This document shows positions 34,952 through 43,603 of a stretch of DNA of 64,000 nucleotides, in pieces (within the stretch, counting starts at the first letter, position 1; each line of letters starts with the position of its first letter). The notes under the pieces were generated by a model, which saw only the letters and a list, made by a program, of their open reading frames with translations, did no database searches and was not told the origin of the DNA. Source of the stretch: Iocasia fonsfrigidae. Lineage in GTDB: Bacteria; Bacillota; Halanaerobiia; Halanaerobiales; DTU029. Where the stretch lies: positions 2,336,137-2,400,136 of the forward strand of contig NZ_CP046640.1 of NCBI RefSeq assembly GCF_017751145.1, read 5' to 3'. Made by a program: the position numbers and the translations under genes.

Positions 34952-35086
34952 TCCCTAAAGTTTGTCCTATTTAATAAATATTGCCAGCAGCCAAAAATAT
35001 GCATGGATTCACTTTAAAAATAGAATTTATTTATGCTGTATAATTCTTCTTACTATATGAAATGATAAAAATGGAGGTGTTGCAAA

Positions 35087-35260
35087 ATAGATAATAAAGC
35101 CAAAACCACCAGTTATATTACTGCCGGGATCGGTGTAGCAGTTACAGCTTTAGGGTGGAGTTTACTTCCCTCCTTGTGGGGAGCCGGGATTCTAGGGTTT
35201 GGTGCAGCCCACATAGTCTTGGGCTTACTTGATACCCAGCGTCCTTCTATCAGGAAATAA
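35087..35260 (+). CDS. Unannotated small two-helix membrane protein with apparent ATA start, 57 residues
   Basis: A plus-strand frame of 57 codons ending in TAA at 35258. It encodes a polar start (DNKAKTTS), a Gly/Ala-rich segment YITAGIGVAVTALGWSLLP, a second one LWGAGILGFGAAHIVLGLL and a basic tail DTQRPSIRK. The ribosome site GGAGGTG at 35074-35080 lies seven bases before ATA at 35087, and no ATG, GTG or TTG is in frame downstream of that site before the hydrophobic region. So either ATA is used, or a sequence change converted ATG to ATA. A bidirectional terminator follows 15 bases after the stop. Higher GC than flanks and protein-like composition argue that it is a real gene. Function unknown; I do not recognise the family. 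Confidence 0.65.
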   Translation: MDNKAKTTSYITAGIGVAVTALGWSLLPSLWGAGILGFGAAHIVLGLLDTQRPSIRK

Positions 35261-35274
35261 ATTCACCTCCAATA

Positions 35275-35313
35275 AAAAAGAGATAAGGAGGGATAAAACT
35301 CCTTATCTCTTTT
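35275..35313. terminator. Bidirectional terminator between efp and the small membrane protein gene
   Basis: AAAAGAGATAAGGAG pairs with CTCCTTATCTCTTTT around an eight-base loop, with A/T runs at both ends. It serves efp on the minus strand and the 57-residue gene on the plus strand. Confidence 0.9.
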
Positions 35314-35342
35314 AATAGTAAATATTCAATTTTATTTATAAA

Positions 35343-35906
35343 TTATACCCTTTCCATATATTCCCCTGTCCTTGTATCTACCTTGACAATATCTCCTTCA
35401 CTAATAAACAAGGGAACCTGTACCACAGCACCACTCTCTAAGGAAGCAGGTTTAGAACCACCAGAAACAGTATTACCCTTTATACCTGGTTGAGTTTTAG
35501 CTACAGCCAGTTCCACAAAGGTTGGTAAATTAATATCAATCGGACGGCCTTCATAAACCGAAACCTCCAGAACCATATTCTCCTTAAGATAATCTATCTT
35601 TTCCCCCAACTGCTCCTGACTAAGAGCAATCTGTTCATATGTCTCAGTATCCATAAAAATATAATCATCACCATCACGGTAGAGATATTGTTTTTCCCGC
35701 TGTTCAACATGGGCCCTATTGACCTTTTCATTAGCACGAAAGGTCTTCTCAATAACACCACCATCTTCAACATTCTTAAGCTTTGACCTTACAAAAGCCC
35801 CACCCCTACCGGTCTTGGAATGCTGAAAGTCTACCACCTGATAAACAGTCCCATCCAGTTCAATAGTCAATCCATTATGAAAATCATTTGTTGATATCAC
35901 AGCCAT
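35343..35906 (-). CDS. efp: Elongation factor P
   Basis: 187 residues. Domain I (KOW-like, 1-65) has the loop [20 protein letters not shown], domains II and III follow and the C-terminus contains [20 protein letters not shown] and a final [17 protein letters not shown], the standard EF-P signature. It eases peptide bond formation at polyproline stretches. The tip of the domain I loop is Arg34, where many bacteria have the modified lysine. Its own promoter (35971-35999) separates it from papA. Strong AAGGAGGAC ribosome site. Confidence 0.98.
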   Translation of the reverse strand: MAVISTNDFHNGLTIELDGTVYQVVDFQHSKTGRGGAFVRSKLKNVEDGGVIEKTFRANEKVNRAHVEQREKQYLYRDGDDYIFMDTETYEQIALSQEQLGEKIDYLKENMVLEVSVYEGRPIDINLPTFVELAVAKTQPGIKGNTVSGGSKPASLESGAVVQVPLFISEGDIVKVDTRTGEYMERV

Positions 35907-35970
35907 ACAATGTCCTCCTTAAAATTCCTGTATAATTTTATTTAAACATTTTATTAAAAAAACCCATTAT

Positions 35971-35999
35971 ATTATAACATTTCTACTAAAACATAACAA
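35971..35999 (-). promoter_or_regulatory. Sigma-A promoter of efp
   Basis: TTGTTA (35994-35999) and TATAAT (35971-35976) on the minus strand with a 17-base spacer, 65 bases before the efp ATG. Confidence 0.7.
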
Positions 36000-36174
36000 A
36001 CTAGCAACAAAGTGGCCTAACAGTAGACTTAATCAAAAACTTCAGCTTTCTTAACTCAAAATACTAATTACACATAGTTAGTCAATAAACTATTAACCAG
36101 ACAAATATATTTGTCGACCTTTAAAGTTATCCCTAAACCCAACATAATTTCCTTTATATCATGTTGTGGCATAT

Positions 36175-37242
36175 TTAGACACTTATCAACTCAAGAGGAG
36201 AATCATTTAACACCTCACAACCATCTTCTGTAATTAATAGGTCATCCTCAATCCTGACCCCACCCCATTCCGGTATATAGATACCAGGTTCATCAGTGAT
36301 TACCATCCCATCTTCCAAAACTGTATCACTGGTATAAGAAACCCTTGGTTCTTCATGTACCTCAACACCTATTCCATGACCAAGACCATGACCAAACCTA
36401 CTTCCATAGCCTTTTTCTGTAATAATGTCCCGGGCAATCGCGTCAACATCCTTACAGAGCATACCTGCTTTAACCCTTTTTTTCACCTCTTGCTGGGCCT
36501 TTAAGACAATATTATAGATATCCCTCTGTTTTTTAGTAGGCTTTCCAACAACTATAGTCCGGGTCATATCGGAACAATAGCCATTATAAAAACAACCGAA
36601 ATCCATAGTAATAAAATCCCCATCTCTTATTACCTTATCACTGGCCACACCATGGGGTAAAGAAGACCTTTTACCAGAGGCTACAATAAAATCAAAGGCA
36701 TTTCTCTCTGCCCCCTGTTTTTTCATAAAAAACTCCAGCTCCAGTGCGACTTCTCTTTCAGTACAGCCGGGTTTAATAAAATCAAGAATATGGGTAAAGG
36801 CCAGGTCTGTAACAGCAGCAGCCGTTTTTATTCGGGATATTTCTTCCCTGTCTTTTTTAATTCTTAGTTTACTAATTAACCCAGTCACAGCTTCTAATTG
36901 GATTCCAGTTAGGGCTTTTTTATATTTCTCATACTGTTTATAATTTACTGCCTCTGCTTCAAAGCATAGTTTACTTACACCCTCTCTGTGCAAAAGCTTC
37001 GACAATTTCTTTTCTAAACCCTTATTTATCTTAATAATTTCATATCCCTCAAGCTGTTTTTCGGCCTGTTCAACATAACGAAAATCAGTTATAAAATAAT
37101 TATGATCAGGTGTAAAAAGAATTCTCCCGGCTGTACCGGTAAACCCACTCAAATAAAAACGGTTCTCCGCTCCATCAATGATTAGAGATTCTATCCCTGA
37201 TTCCTTGAGCAATCTTCTTAGCTGTTTTATTCTTTTATCCAT
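36175..37242 (-). CDS. papA: Xaa-Pro aminopeptidase (M24B)
   Basis: 355 residues with the N-terminal creatinase-like domain (1-125) and a C-terminal pita-bread metallopeptidase domain. Metal ligands are in FITMDFGCFYNGYCSDMTRT, FGHGLGHGIGVEVHEEP, MVITDEPGIYI and GVRIEDDLLI. It removes N-terminal residues preceding proline and is equivalent to Bacillus yqhT. The ATG at 37242 overlaps the aroQ stop by one base, so it ends the aro operon. It commonly neighbours efp in Firmicutes, as here. Confidence 0.95.
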   Translation of the reverse strand: MDKRIKQLRRLLKESGIESLIIDGAENRFYLSGFTGTAGRILFTPDHNYFITDFRYVEQAEKQLEGYEIIKINKGLEKKLSKLLHREGVSKLCFEAEAVNYKQYEKYKKALTGIQLEAVTGLISKLRIKKDREEISRIKTAAAVTDLAFTHILDFIKPGCTEREVALELEFFMKKQGAERNAFDFIVASGKRSSLPHGVASDKVIRDGDFITMDFGCFYNGYCSDMTRTIVVGKPTKKQRDIYNIVLKAQQEVKKRVKAGMLCKDVDAIARDIITEKGYGSRFGHGLGHGIGVEVHEEPRVSYTSDTVLEDGMVITDEPGIYIPEWGGVRIEDDLLITEDGCEVLNDSPLELISV

Positions 37243-37688
37243 TAAAAACTACCTTTCTTTATTATATTGACCACTGCCTCAAGAGCATAGATATACCCAT
37301 CAGGTCCCAGACCAGAGATCTGTCCTACTGCTATGGGAGCAATTACAGAGTTGTGCCTAAACTCCTCCCGCTGATAAATATTACTAATATGTACTTCAAC
37401 TACAGGTAACTTAACAGCAGCCAGGGCATCTCTTAGAACAATACTATAATGGGTTAACCCCCCGGGGTTTATAACAATACCCTTATAATCATTATATCCC
37501 TCATGTATAAAATCTACTATCTCTCCTTCATGATTACTCTGATAGATTTTTACCTCAACATTTAAAAAACCTGCCCTCTTATTTATCATATCATTAACCT
37601 GCTGAATACTCTCCATCCCATATACCTCAGGTTCACGAGTCCCCAGCATATTTAAATTAGGACCATGTATTACCGCAATTTTTAACAC
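37242..37688 (-). CDS. aroQ: 3-dehydroquinate dehydratase, type II
   Basis: 148 residues, flavodoxin-like fold of type II dehydroquinases. NLNMLGTREPEVYGMESI contains the catalytic Tyr and the flexible lid Arg, YQSNHEGEIVDFIHEG the substrate Asn and Glu, and VEVHISNIYQREEFRHNS the catalytic His. It dehydrates 3-dehydroquinate to 3-dehydroshikimate. Overlaps aroB by seven bases at its 5' end. The gene lies in the aroC-K-B-Q-papA transcription unit. Confidence 0.97.
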   Translation of the reverse strand: MLKIAVIHGPNLNMLGTREPEVYGMESIQQVNDMINKRAGFLNVEVKIYQSNHEGEIVDFIHEGYNDYKGIVINPGGLTHYSIVLRDALAAVKLPVVEVHISNIYQREEFRHNSVIAPIAVGQISGLGPDGYIYALEAVVNIIKKGSF

Positions 37689-38779
37689 AATAACCCCTCC
37701 AGTATCCTCTTAATCAAGCTATGGTCTATCCCTTCTCTAATAAAAGCATTCCCAATCCTATCAATAAGTACCCACCTTAAGCTATCATTCTTAACCTTTT
37801 TATCCCGGAAAAGTGCTGTAAAGATAGCCTCCGGGTCTTCTTGATGGCCAAGCGGTAAATCGTAAAGCCTGATTAATTCCTCAGTGAATTGCAGGTCAGA
37901 CTTTTCCAACAATCCCAAAGAATTTGCTAGACGAACAGCCCCCAGCATACCTATCGCAACTGCTTCACCATGGTTATACTTCTTATAAGCTGTTACCGCT
38001 TCCAGGGCATGACCAATAGTATGTCCGTAATTTAACAGAGCCCTCTTCCCTTTTTCTTTCTCATCCTCCATGACAATAGCTGCCTTAATCTGACATGAAC
38101 GGTAAATAATATGGCTAAGTTCATCTTTCTCCAGTTTAAAAACATTTTTTGACCTTTCAAACAGATAATCTGCCAGGCCTTGATCAGCAATCAAACCGTG
38201 TTTTATTATCTCGGCCATACCGGTTTTAAATTCCCTGGGAACCAGGGTCTTTAAAAAAACAGGATCAATCACTACCATCTCTGGTTGATAAAAAGCCCCA
38301 ATCATATTCTTGCCTGCTGGATGGTTAATAGCCGTCTTCCCGCCTACACTACTATCCACCTGAGCTAACAGACTTGTCGGCAGCTGTACAAAGGGAATAC
38401 CTCTCATAAAAGTGGCCGCCAGAAAACCAGCCAGATCTCCAACAACTCCACCCCCCAGAGCAATTATCAGATTATCTCTGTTAAAATTATTATCAACTAA
38501 AAGGTCATAACCCTTTCTCAAGTAATGGTAAGACTTGGATTTTTCACCAGCAGGAATAATATATTCCAGAACCTGATAACCAGCCTTTTCCAGAGACGAA
38601 ACAATACCAGCACCATATAATCCACTGACATTAGCATCAGAAAGGAGTAGTACTTTATTACCTCTATAACAGTCACTAATTAAGCTGCCTATTTGGGATG
38701 ATATATTGTTTGCAATAATAATAGGATAAGAACGCTTGGTTTCACTAATATTTACCTTAAGTTCCTGTCTACTCATCAT
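37682..38779 (-). CDS. aroB: 3-dehydroquinate synthase
   Basis: 365 residues. NAD site and glycine-rich motif IALGGGVVGDLAGFLAATF, then PTSLLAQVDSSVGGKTAIN and the zinc ligands in LLNYGHTIGHALEAVT and YNHGEAVAIGM. It converts DAHP to 3-dehydroquinate, the second step of the shikimate pathway. Overlaps aroK by 11 bases. Two adjacent ATG codons at the start; the first is annotated. Confidence 0.97.
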   Translation of the reverse strand: MMSRQELKVNISETKRSYPIIIANNISSQIGSLISDCYRGNKVLLLSDANVSGLYGAGIVSSLEKAGYQVLEYIIPAGEKSKSYHYLRKGYDLLVDNNFNRDNLIIALGGGVVGDLAGFLAATFMRGIPFVQLPTSLLAQVDSSVGGKTAINHPAGKNMIGAFYQPEMVVIDPVFLKTLVPREFKTGMAEIIKHGLIADQGLADYLFERSKNVFKLEKDELSHIIYRSCQIKAAIVMEDEKEKGKRALLNYGHTIGHALEAVTAYKKYNHGEAVAIGMLGAVRLANSLGLLEKSDLQFTEELIRLYDLPLGHQEDPEAIFTALFRDKKVKNDSLRWVLIDRIGNAFIREGIDHSLIKRILEGLLC

Positions 38780-39281
38780 TAATCTCTCCTATCAAATCAA
38801 GTATTTTTTTTACTACTACTTCTGGTTTTTTCCCCATAGTATCAATTTTATTAGTAAAGGCATTATAATATTCTGCCCGCCGTGATAGTAAGTTTCTAAT
38901 CTCATTCAGGGGGTCTGATACGCTAAGTAGTGGGCGCTTATTATCCCCCTTAACCCTTTGATAAATTTCCTCAGCTGAGGCAGTCAATAGAAAAGAAATT
39001 GTTCTGGAGAGGAGTAATTCCCTATTGAATCTAGAAACAACTATTCCACCCCCTGTAGAAATAACAATTTTATCCTTTTCAAGTATGTCTGCCAGACTCT
39101 CAGTTTCAACCCTGCGGAAATATTCTTCACCTTTTCTTTGAAAAATTTCCGGGATACTAAGACCTGTCTTCCTCTCTATTAATTCATCGGTATCAAAAAA
39201 TTGATAACCCAGATCATTTGCTAATAAACTACCGACTTTACTCTTGCCTGTAGCCATAAAACCTACTAACGAAATTTTCAA
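38769..39281 (-). CDS. aroK: Shikimate kinase
   Basis: 170 residues of the P-loop NMP kinase fold. Walker A is GFMATGKSKVGSLL, then FFDTDELIERKTG with the shikimate-binding Asp, FRRVETESLADIL, and STGGGIVV. It phosphorylates shikimate with ATP. The start is TTG at 39281 with GGGGG nine bases upstream; no ATG gives the first beta strand. It lies 17 bases after aroC and overlaps aroB. Confidence 0.96.
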   Translation of the reverse strand: MKISLVGFMATGKSKVGSLLANDLGYQFFDTDELIERKTGLSIPEIFQRKGEEYFRRVETESLADILEKDKIVISTGGGIVVSRFNRELLLSRTISFLLTASAEEIYQRVKGDNKRPLLSVSDPLNEIRNLLSRRAEYYNAFTNKIDTMGKKPEVVVKKILDLIGEINDE

Positions 39282-39298
39282 CTTAATTTACCCCCTGA

Positions 39299-40498
39299 TT
39301 AATCTATCATTTCAAGATATCCGCGATAATTATTGATAGTTTCCCTGATGCTATCTCCACCAAACTTTACTAGCATAGCCCTGGCCAGTATAAAAGCAAG
39401 CATGGCTTCTCCTACAACACCCGCAGCAGGTAGAGCCGTAACATCTGACCTCTCGATACTGGCTGTAAAAGGTTCTTTGGTCTTAATATCCACAGAACGT
39501 AAGGGCCTATAAAGGGTTGGTATTGGCTTCATCGCCATTCTAATTATCAGGGGTTCACCATTTGTTATACCGCCTTCCAGACCACCAGCCCTGTTGGTCT
39601 TTCTGTAATACCCTTTATCTGGCTGATAAAATATCTCGTCATGTACATCATGACCTGTCCGGGAAGAATTTTCAAAAGCCGGACCGATCTCAACCCCTTT
39701 AACCGCGGGAATACTCAATATCGCCTGAGCCAGTTCTCCATCCAGACGGCGATCCCACTGAACATGACTCCCCAGGCCAACAGGCAGGGGTGATGTTCTA
39801 AGTTCTACAACCCCTCCCAGACTGTCCCCTTTTTCTTTTATTCTATCTATATATTCTTTCATCTCCCGTTCTTTGTCTTGATCATAACAGGCCAGTTCAG
39901 AATCCCTGATCCCAGCCTTTAATTCTGCTAAACCTACCTCAGGAGAGCAGCTCTCTATCTCACCTAGCTGTATTACATGACTGATAATCTCAATGTCAAA
40001 ATAATGTAGGAAATTATCAAGCAGACCCCCAACCGCTGTCCGAGCCGCTGTTTCCCTGGCACTAGCCCTCTCCAGTATATTTCTAATATCATCCTGCTGA
40101 TATTTTAAAACACCTGCCAGATCAGCATGTCCAGGACGGGGGCGGGTTACTTCTTTATCAATCTTTCTGATCCTGCCGTCCTTTTTGATTACCACTTCTT
40201 TTTCTGTCGGATTAGTATCTTTATCAACAGACATTACACCCTGCCAGTTCTCCCAGTCCTTATTATGAATCAAGAGACCAACCGGACTCCCTATTGTTTT
40301 ACCATGTCTTAGACCACTAAACACCTCAACCCTGTCAGTTTCTATCTTCATCCTGCCACCGCGGCCGTAACCCTGTTGCCGCCGGGCCAGTTTCTCATTT
40401 ATCCTGGCAAAATCCACCTTAACCCCAGCTGGCAAACCATCAACTATCGCCATAACACCTTTACCATGTGATTCACCAGCTGTCTTAAATGTCAACAT
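39299..40498 (-). CDS. aroC: Chorismate synthase
   Basis: About 399 residues. TAGESHGKGVMAIVDGLPAG at the start, RRQQGYGRGGRMKIETDRVE, RPGHADLAGVLKYQ and GGLEGGITNGEPLIIRMAMK are chorismate synthase signatures with FMN and EPSP binding residues; SARETAARTAVGGL is also conserved. It makes chorismate from EPSP with reduced FMN. The frame can begin at GTG 40510, but ATG at 40498 fits GGGGTGAG at seven bases. First gene of the aro operon; aroE stands separately at 53 kb and the DAHP and EPSP synthases are not in the window. Confidence 0.97.
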   Translation of the reverse strand: MLTFKTAGESHGKGVMAIVDGLPAGVKVDFARINEKLARRQQGYGRGGRMKIETDRVEVFSGLRHGKTIGSPVGLLIHNKDWENWQGVMSVDKDTNPTEKEVVIKKDGRIRKIDKEVTRPRPGHADLAGVLKYQQDDIRNILERASARETAARTAVGGLLDNFLHYFDIEIISHVIQLGEIESCSPEVGLAELKAGIRDSELACYDQDKEREMKEYIDRIKEKGDSLGGVVELRTSPLPVGLGSHVQWDRRLDGELAQAILSIPAVKGVEIGPAFENSSRTGHDVHDEIFYQPDKGYYRKTNRAGGLEGGITNGEPLIIRMAMKPIPTLYRPLRSVDIKTKEPFTASIERSDVTALPAAGVVGEAMLAFILARAMLVKFGGDSIRETINNYRGYLEMID

Positions 40499-40532
40499 AG
40501 CTCTACTCACCCCACCAATTATTTTTCACTTT

Positions 40533-40541
40533 ATTATACCA
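40533..40541 (-). promoter_or_regulatory. Extended -10 promoter of the aro operon
   Basis: TGGTATAAT on the minus strand is an extended -10 element 35-40 bases before the aroC start; no convincing -35 box precedes it. Confidence 0.5.
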
Positions 40542-40600
40542 TTCTTAGTAAATTAATTTCTACATAAAAACAATATATCCTGCTCTTTTTGAAGAAATTA

Positions 40601-40626
40601 AAAGCCCCCCTATATCAGGAGGGCTT
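40601..40626 (-). terminator. Terminator of the type IV pilus operon
   Basis: On the minus strand AAGCCCTCCT pairs with AGGGGGGCTT around GATAT, followed by TTTAATTTC. It begins five bases after the pilQ stop codon. Confidence 0.85.
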
Positions 40627-40630
40627 AGAT

Positions 40631-42526
40631 CTATTCACCATTTTTAGTTTTATCACTCAAAATCTCTCTTAGCTCTTCATCAGTCAGACCAAAAACCTCA
40701 TTTTTAAATTCCTTATTTTCCAAGATTTCTTTTTGAGGTTTTTCATCTAGCTGACCTATTTTATTATCATCATCCTTTGCAGTATTAGAACTTATTTCTT
40801 TATCCAGATCATTAACAATATGTGGAGTAATAAAAATAATTAATTCTGTCCTGATATTTTCTATTTGCCTATTGCGAAACAACGACCCAAGTATTGGTAT
40901 ATCACTTAGATAAGGAACCTTTGATAAGGACTCCATTTCGTCCTCCTTAATAAGACCTCCAATAGCAAAAGTCTCTCCATCTTTCAGGCGTATTTTAGTA
41001 TAAACCTCCCTGGTATCTATTACATAATCCCCATTGGAATTTGTGCTAATAGTACTAACCTCCGGATTTACTTCTAAAGTTATTTTATTATCTTTAGTAA
41101 CCCAGGGGGTAAATATTAAATTAATACCAGCTTCAATATATTCTATACTATCATCATCATCGTCATCATCGTCATCATCGTCATCATCAGGGATGGCTAT
41201 TTTATCACCAATAAGCAATTCCGCTTTTTCACCACTGAGGGTCATTAACCTGGGATTTGCCAGATTATTAGTCTGTCCATTGGTTTCCAACATTTTAATA
41301 AATTCAGGAAAAGACATGTTTACTTCATGTATTTTACCATCATCATCTTCATTAACTATGATTTTCGCTAATTTCTCATCTATATCAAGACCCATTTCAC
41401 TAAGACCGTCTGTTGATACCTCTTCAACCCTGGCTTCAATAATAACCTGTTTCCTGGGCTTATCCAGCTTATTAACCAGTTCCAGCAATTCAGCAATATC
41501 CCTTTCTCTACCTCTGAAAACCAGTTCCTGCCTGGTTTTATTGGGCTGAATATTAATGTCAGGATGCAGATTGTTCAGTGTGTTCATTATCTCTTCAAGA
41601 TCTAGATAATCAATAACAGCAAGCCCTGTTATTATTTTACTCTCATTATCCAGGCTGTTAATCAATCTGGCAAGCCTATTAACTACTTCATCCCTGCCAC
41701 TAATCTCTAAAACCCCACTACCTTCATCAAAATCAAAAATAATCTCATCATAGTCCTCTAACTGTTCTTTAATTTCACTCAGTCCAATGTTCTTAATCTC
41801 AAGACTAACTGTCTTTACCTGCTGAGGAATATCCAATTTCTTGATTAGCTCCATTACCAGGTCGACTTCTTTTTCATCACCTTGAATAATCAGCTGTTTA
41901 TTGATTGTCTCTTCAGCTTTTACTTCAGGATATAAGTTTTCAATGTTAGTCAATAATATTCCAAGATCAATATGCTTAATCTGGACTGTTTTTATACTTA
42001 TCTCTTTTTTTACATCCATATTTTTAATTAATTCTTTAACACCACTGATCTCTTCAGCAACACCTTTTATAATCAGATTATTATTATTCCTGTCTATTTC
42101 TACCACTAAAGTCGGATAAATCCCTTCCAGGATCCCCTTAATTTCTTCTAAAGAAGCATATTTTATTTTGATAGTTTCTAAACTTCGTTCAAGGTATAAT
42201 TCCCTTATTTTCTCTGGAGGAGCAACAATTACTGTATTATTATCCCAGACATAATCCAGCCCCTGGGTCTGAGTAATCAGTTTTATTGCCTGTTTAAAGG
42301 TCATATCATTTAAACTAACTGTTATCTCTCCCTGAATACTACCATCTGTCAGCAGATTAATATCTGCTACCTCAGCAATAGTCCGCAGAACATCCCTGAT
42401 ATCAGCCCCTTTGAAATTCATATTAATAATATCTTTATCCCCGGCTGCTAACAGGGCTGAACCGTAACTAATTAATAATATCAAAATTAAAGTTAAGATT
42501 ATAAGATTTTTTCTAGATATACCCAT
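40631..42526 (-). CDS. pilQ: PilQ-like secretin of the type IV pilus
   Basis: 631 residues. A signal peptide (about 1-29) precedes a STN-like domain (INMNFKGADIRDVLRTIAEV) and a series of secretin N domains with repeated VKELIKNMD, VMELIKKLD, LARLINSLD and LLELVNKLD ends. The secretin core follows, with QVIIEARVEEV, ANPRLMTLSGEKAELLIGDK, VYTKIRLKDGETFAIGGLIK and VPYLSDIPILGSLFRNR. It forms the outer-membrane pore for the pilus, hence strong evidence for an outer membrane. A loop of 13 aspartates encoded by GAT/GAC repeats lies before the last secretin strands. Start ATG at 42526 after GAGGAG. Final gene of the pil operon. Confidence 0.93.
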   Translation of the reverse strand: MGISRKNLIILTLILILLISYGSALLAAGDKDIINMNFKGADIRDVLRTIAEVADINLLTDGSIQGEITVSLNDMTFKQAIKLITQTQGLDYVWDNNTVIVAPPEKIRELYLERSLETIKIKYASLEEIKGILEGIYPTLVVEIDRNNNNLIIKGVAEEISGVKELIKNMDVKKEISIKTVQIKHIDLGILLTNIENLYPEVKAEETINKQLIIQGDEKEVDLVMELIKKLDIPQQVKTVSLEIKNIGLSEIKEQLEDYDEIIFDFDEGSGVLEISGRDEVVNRLARLINSLDNESKIITGLAVIDYLDLEEIMNTLNNLHPDINIQPNKTRQELVFRGRERDIAELLELVNKLDKPRKQVIIEARVEEVSTDGLSEMGLDIDEKLAKIIVNEDDDGKIHEVNMSFPEFIKMLETNGQTNNLANPRLMTLSGEKAELLIGDKIAIPDDDDDDDDDDDDDSIEYIEAGINLIFTPWVTKDNKITLEVNPEVSTISTNSNGDYVIDTREVYTKIRLKDGETFAIGGLIKEDEMESLSKVPYLSDIPILGSLFRNRQIENIRTELIIFITPHIVNDLDKEISSNTAKDDDNKIGQLDEKPQKEILENKEFKNEVFGLTDEELREILSDKTKNGE

Positions 42527-43070
42527 CTGTCTCACTCCTCATCTCTATAGTAAATTGCCAGCCTTGATAGCTCATTAGCAAATCCCTTTCCCTTATTTTA
42601 AGAACCCTAAACTCATCAACAGTATCATTAACTGTAATAAGTCTGGTTCTATCACCTGTATCAATGATGGCAATCTTCTTATCCCGACCAGTAATAATAC
42701 CCTTTAATTCAAAAGAAATCATCTCCCTAATATCTTTAAGAGAGAGCTGGGGACTGGATTTTTCAGAGTCAATCCCATAGTTTTGAAAAGGGTCACGGAA
42801 ATTACTGCGGTATAGATACCTGATCACTGGTTTTTCATCATTACTTAGCTCTTTATCTTCTATCAATGGCTTTGCTGCCATATTACCCTGGGCTGCAGAA
42901 TTTTTTTTAAGTGCAGAACCCTCGGTAACAAACCCTTCGACAGGCTGGCCAACCGCTTTATGCTCGACAACTGCTGGTTCCTTGTATCTATAGAAAGCAA
43001 AATAATATACCCCGACAGACAGGAGAAAAACGGTGACGACTATGATAACAATCAAATATGGTTTTTTCAT
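42513..43070 (-). CDS. pilP: PilP-like pilus assembly protein
   Basis: 185 residues. One N-terminal membrane segment (about 7-28) replaces the lipoprotein signal of classical PilP. A disordered linker is followed by a beta domain with YRSNFRDPFQNYG, whose RDPF is the PilP/GspC-like hallmark, then ISFELKGIITGRDKKIAIID and RLITVNDTV. PilP joins the PilNO inner-membrane complex to the secretin. Overlaps pilO by four bases upstream and pilQ by 14 bases downstream. Confidence 0.8.
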   Translation of the reverse strand: MKKPYLIVIIVVTVFLLSVGVYYFAFYRYKEPAVVEHKAVGQPVEGFVTEGSALKKNSAAQGNMAAKPLIEDKELSNDEKPVIRYLYRSNFRDPFQNYGIDSEKSSPQLSLKDIREMISFELKGIITGRDKKIAIIDTGDRTRLITVNDTVDEFRVLKIRERDLLMSYQGWQFTIEMRSETDGYI

Positions 43071-43603
43071 GGTTTGTCACCACCAGTCAGTAAATCATCA
43101 TGATAGATAATGATTCCAGATGCCTCTAAAAGATTGTTTTCAGCAATCCTGGCTATTCTCATATTACTAAACTCAGCCTGTCCATTAAGTTTTTCTATCC
43201 CTTCAAGGAATTTGATAAGCTGATTGTAATTACCCTTAAGTAGAATACTTATCTCAACCTCTTTTTCATCTTCTTCAGGGATGAAGGAACTAATCTTAAT
43301 ACCAGATTTGCCAGCTTCCTCTTCCAGCACTGCCAGCATTTCATCTGCTGAATTAATTTTGTTTTTATTAAGCTCTTTCTCAATATATTGCAATTGATCA
43401 TACCTATCCTGTAGAACAGGTAGTTTTCTAAGGGTGGCGGTGGTTTTATTAATTTGTAACTCCTTATTTATTTTTAACTGGCTTAGATTAGCTATATTTT
43501 CCTCTAAGGGCTGGTAAATATAGAAATAATAGCCTGCCCCAAGGGCAAAAAATATCAGGAATATTAGCATTACCCGTTCCCTACGGCTTAAACTGCTCAG
43601 CAC
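43067..43603 (-). CDS. pilO: PilO-like pilus assembly protein
   Basis: About 178 residues. N-terminal membrane segment (about 14-31, MLIFLIFFALGAGYYFYIY) followed by a coiled coil with LQDRYDQLQYIEKELNKNK and a ferredoxin-like domain with ISFSFIP-type and VEISILLKGNYNQLIKFLEG motifs characteristic of PilO. It forms heterodimers with PilN. The frame starts at GTG 43612, but AGAGG touches that codon; GTG at 43603, nine bases downstream of it, is preferred. It overlaps pilN by 23 bases. Confidence 0.85.
   Translation of the reverse strand: MLSSLSRRERVMLIFLIFFALGAGYYFYIYQPLEENIANLSQLKINKELQINKTTATLRKLPVLQDRYDQLQYIEKELNKNKINSADEMLAVLEEEAGKSGIKISSFIPEEDEKEVEISILLKGNYNQLIKFLEGIEKLNGQAEFSNMRIARIAENNLLEASGIIIYHDDLLTGGDKP

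Noticed and set aside
36100-36115. Perfect 16-bp palindrome GACAAATATATTTGTC between papA and efp
   Set aside because: Could be an operator, but it lies about 100 bases upstream of the efp promoter and AT-rich palindromes arise by chance; not enough for a claim.
41034-41549. Plus-strand frame rich in serine opposite pilQ
   Set aside because: Poly-Ser arises from the complement of the poly-Asp repeat; pilQ on the other strand is well supported.
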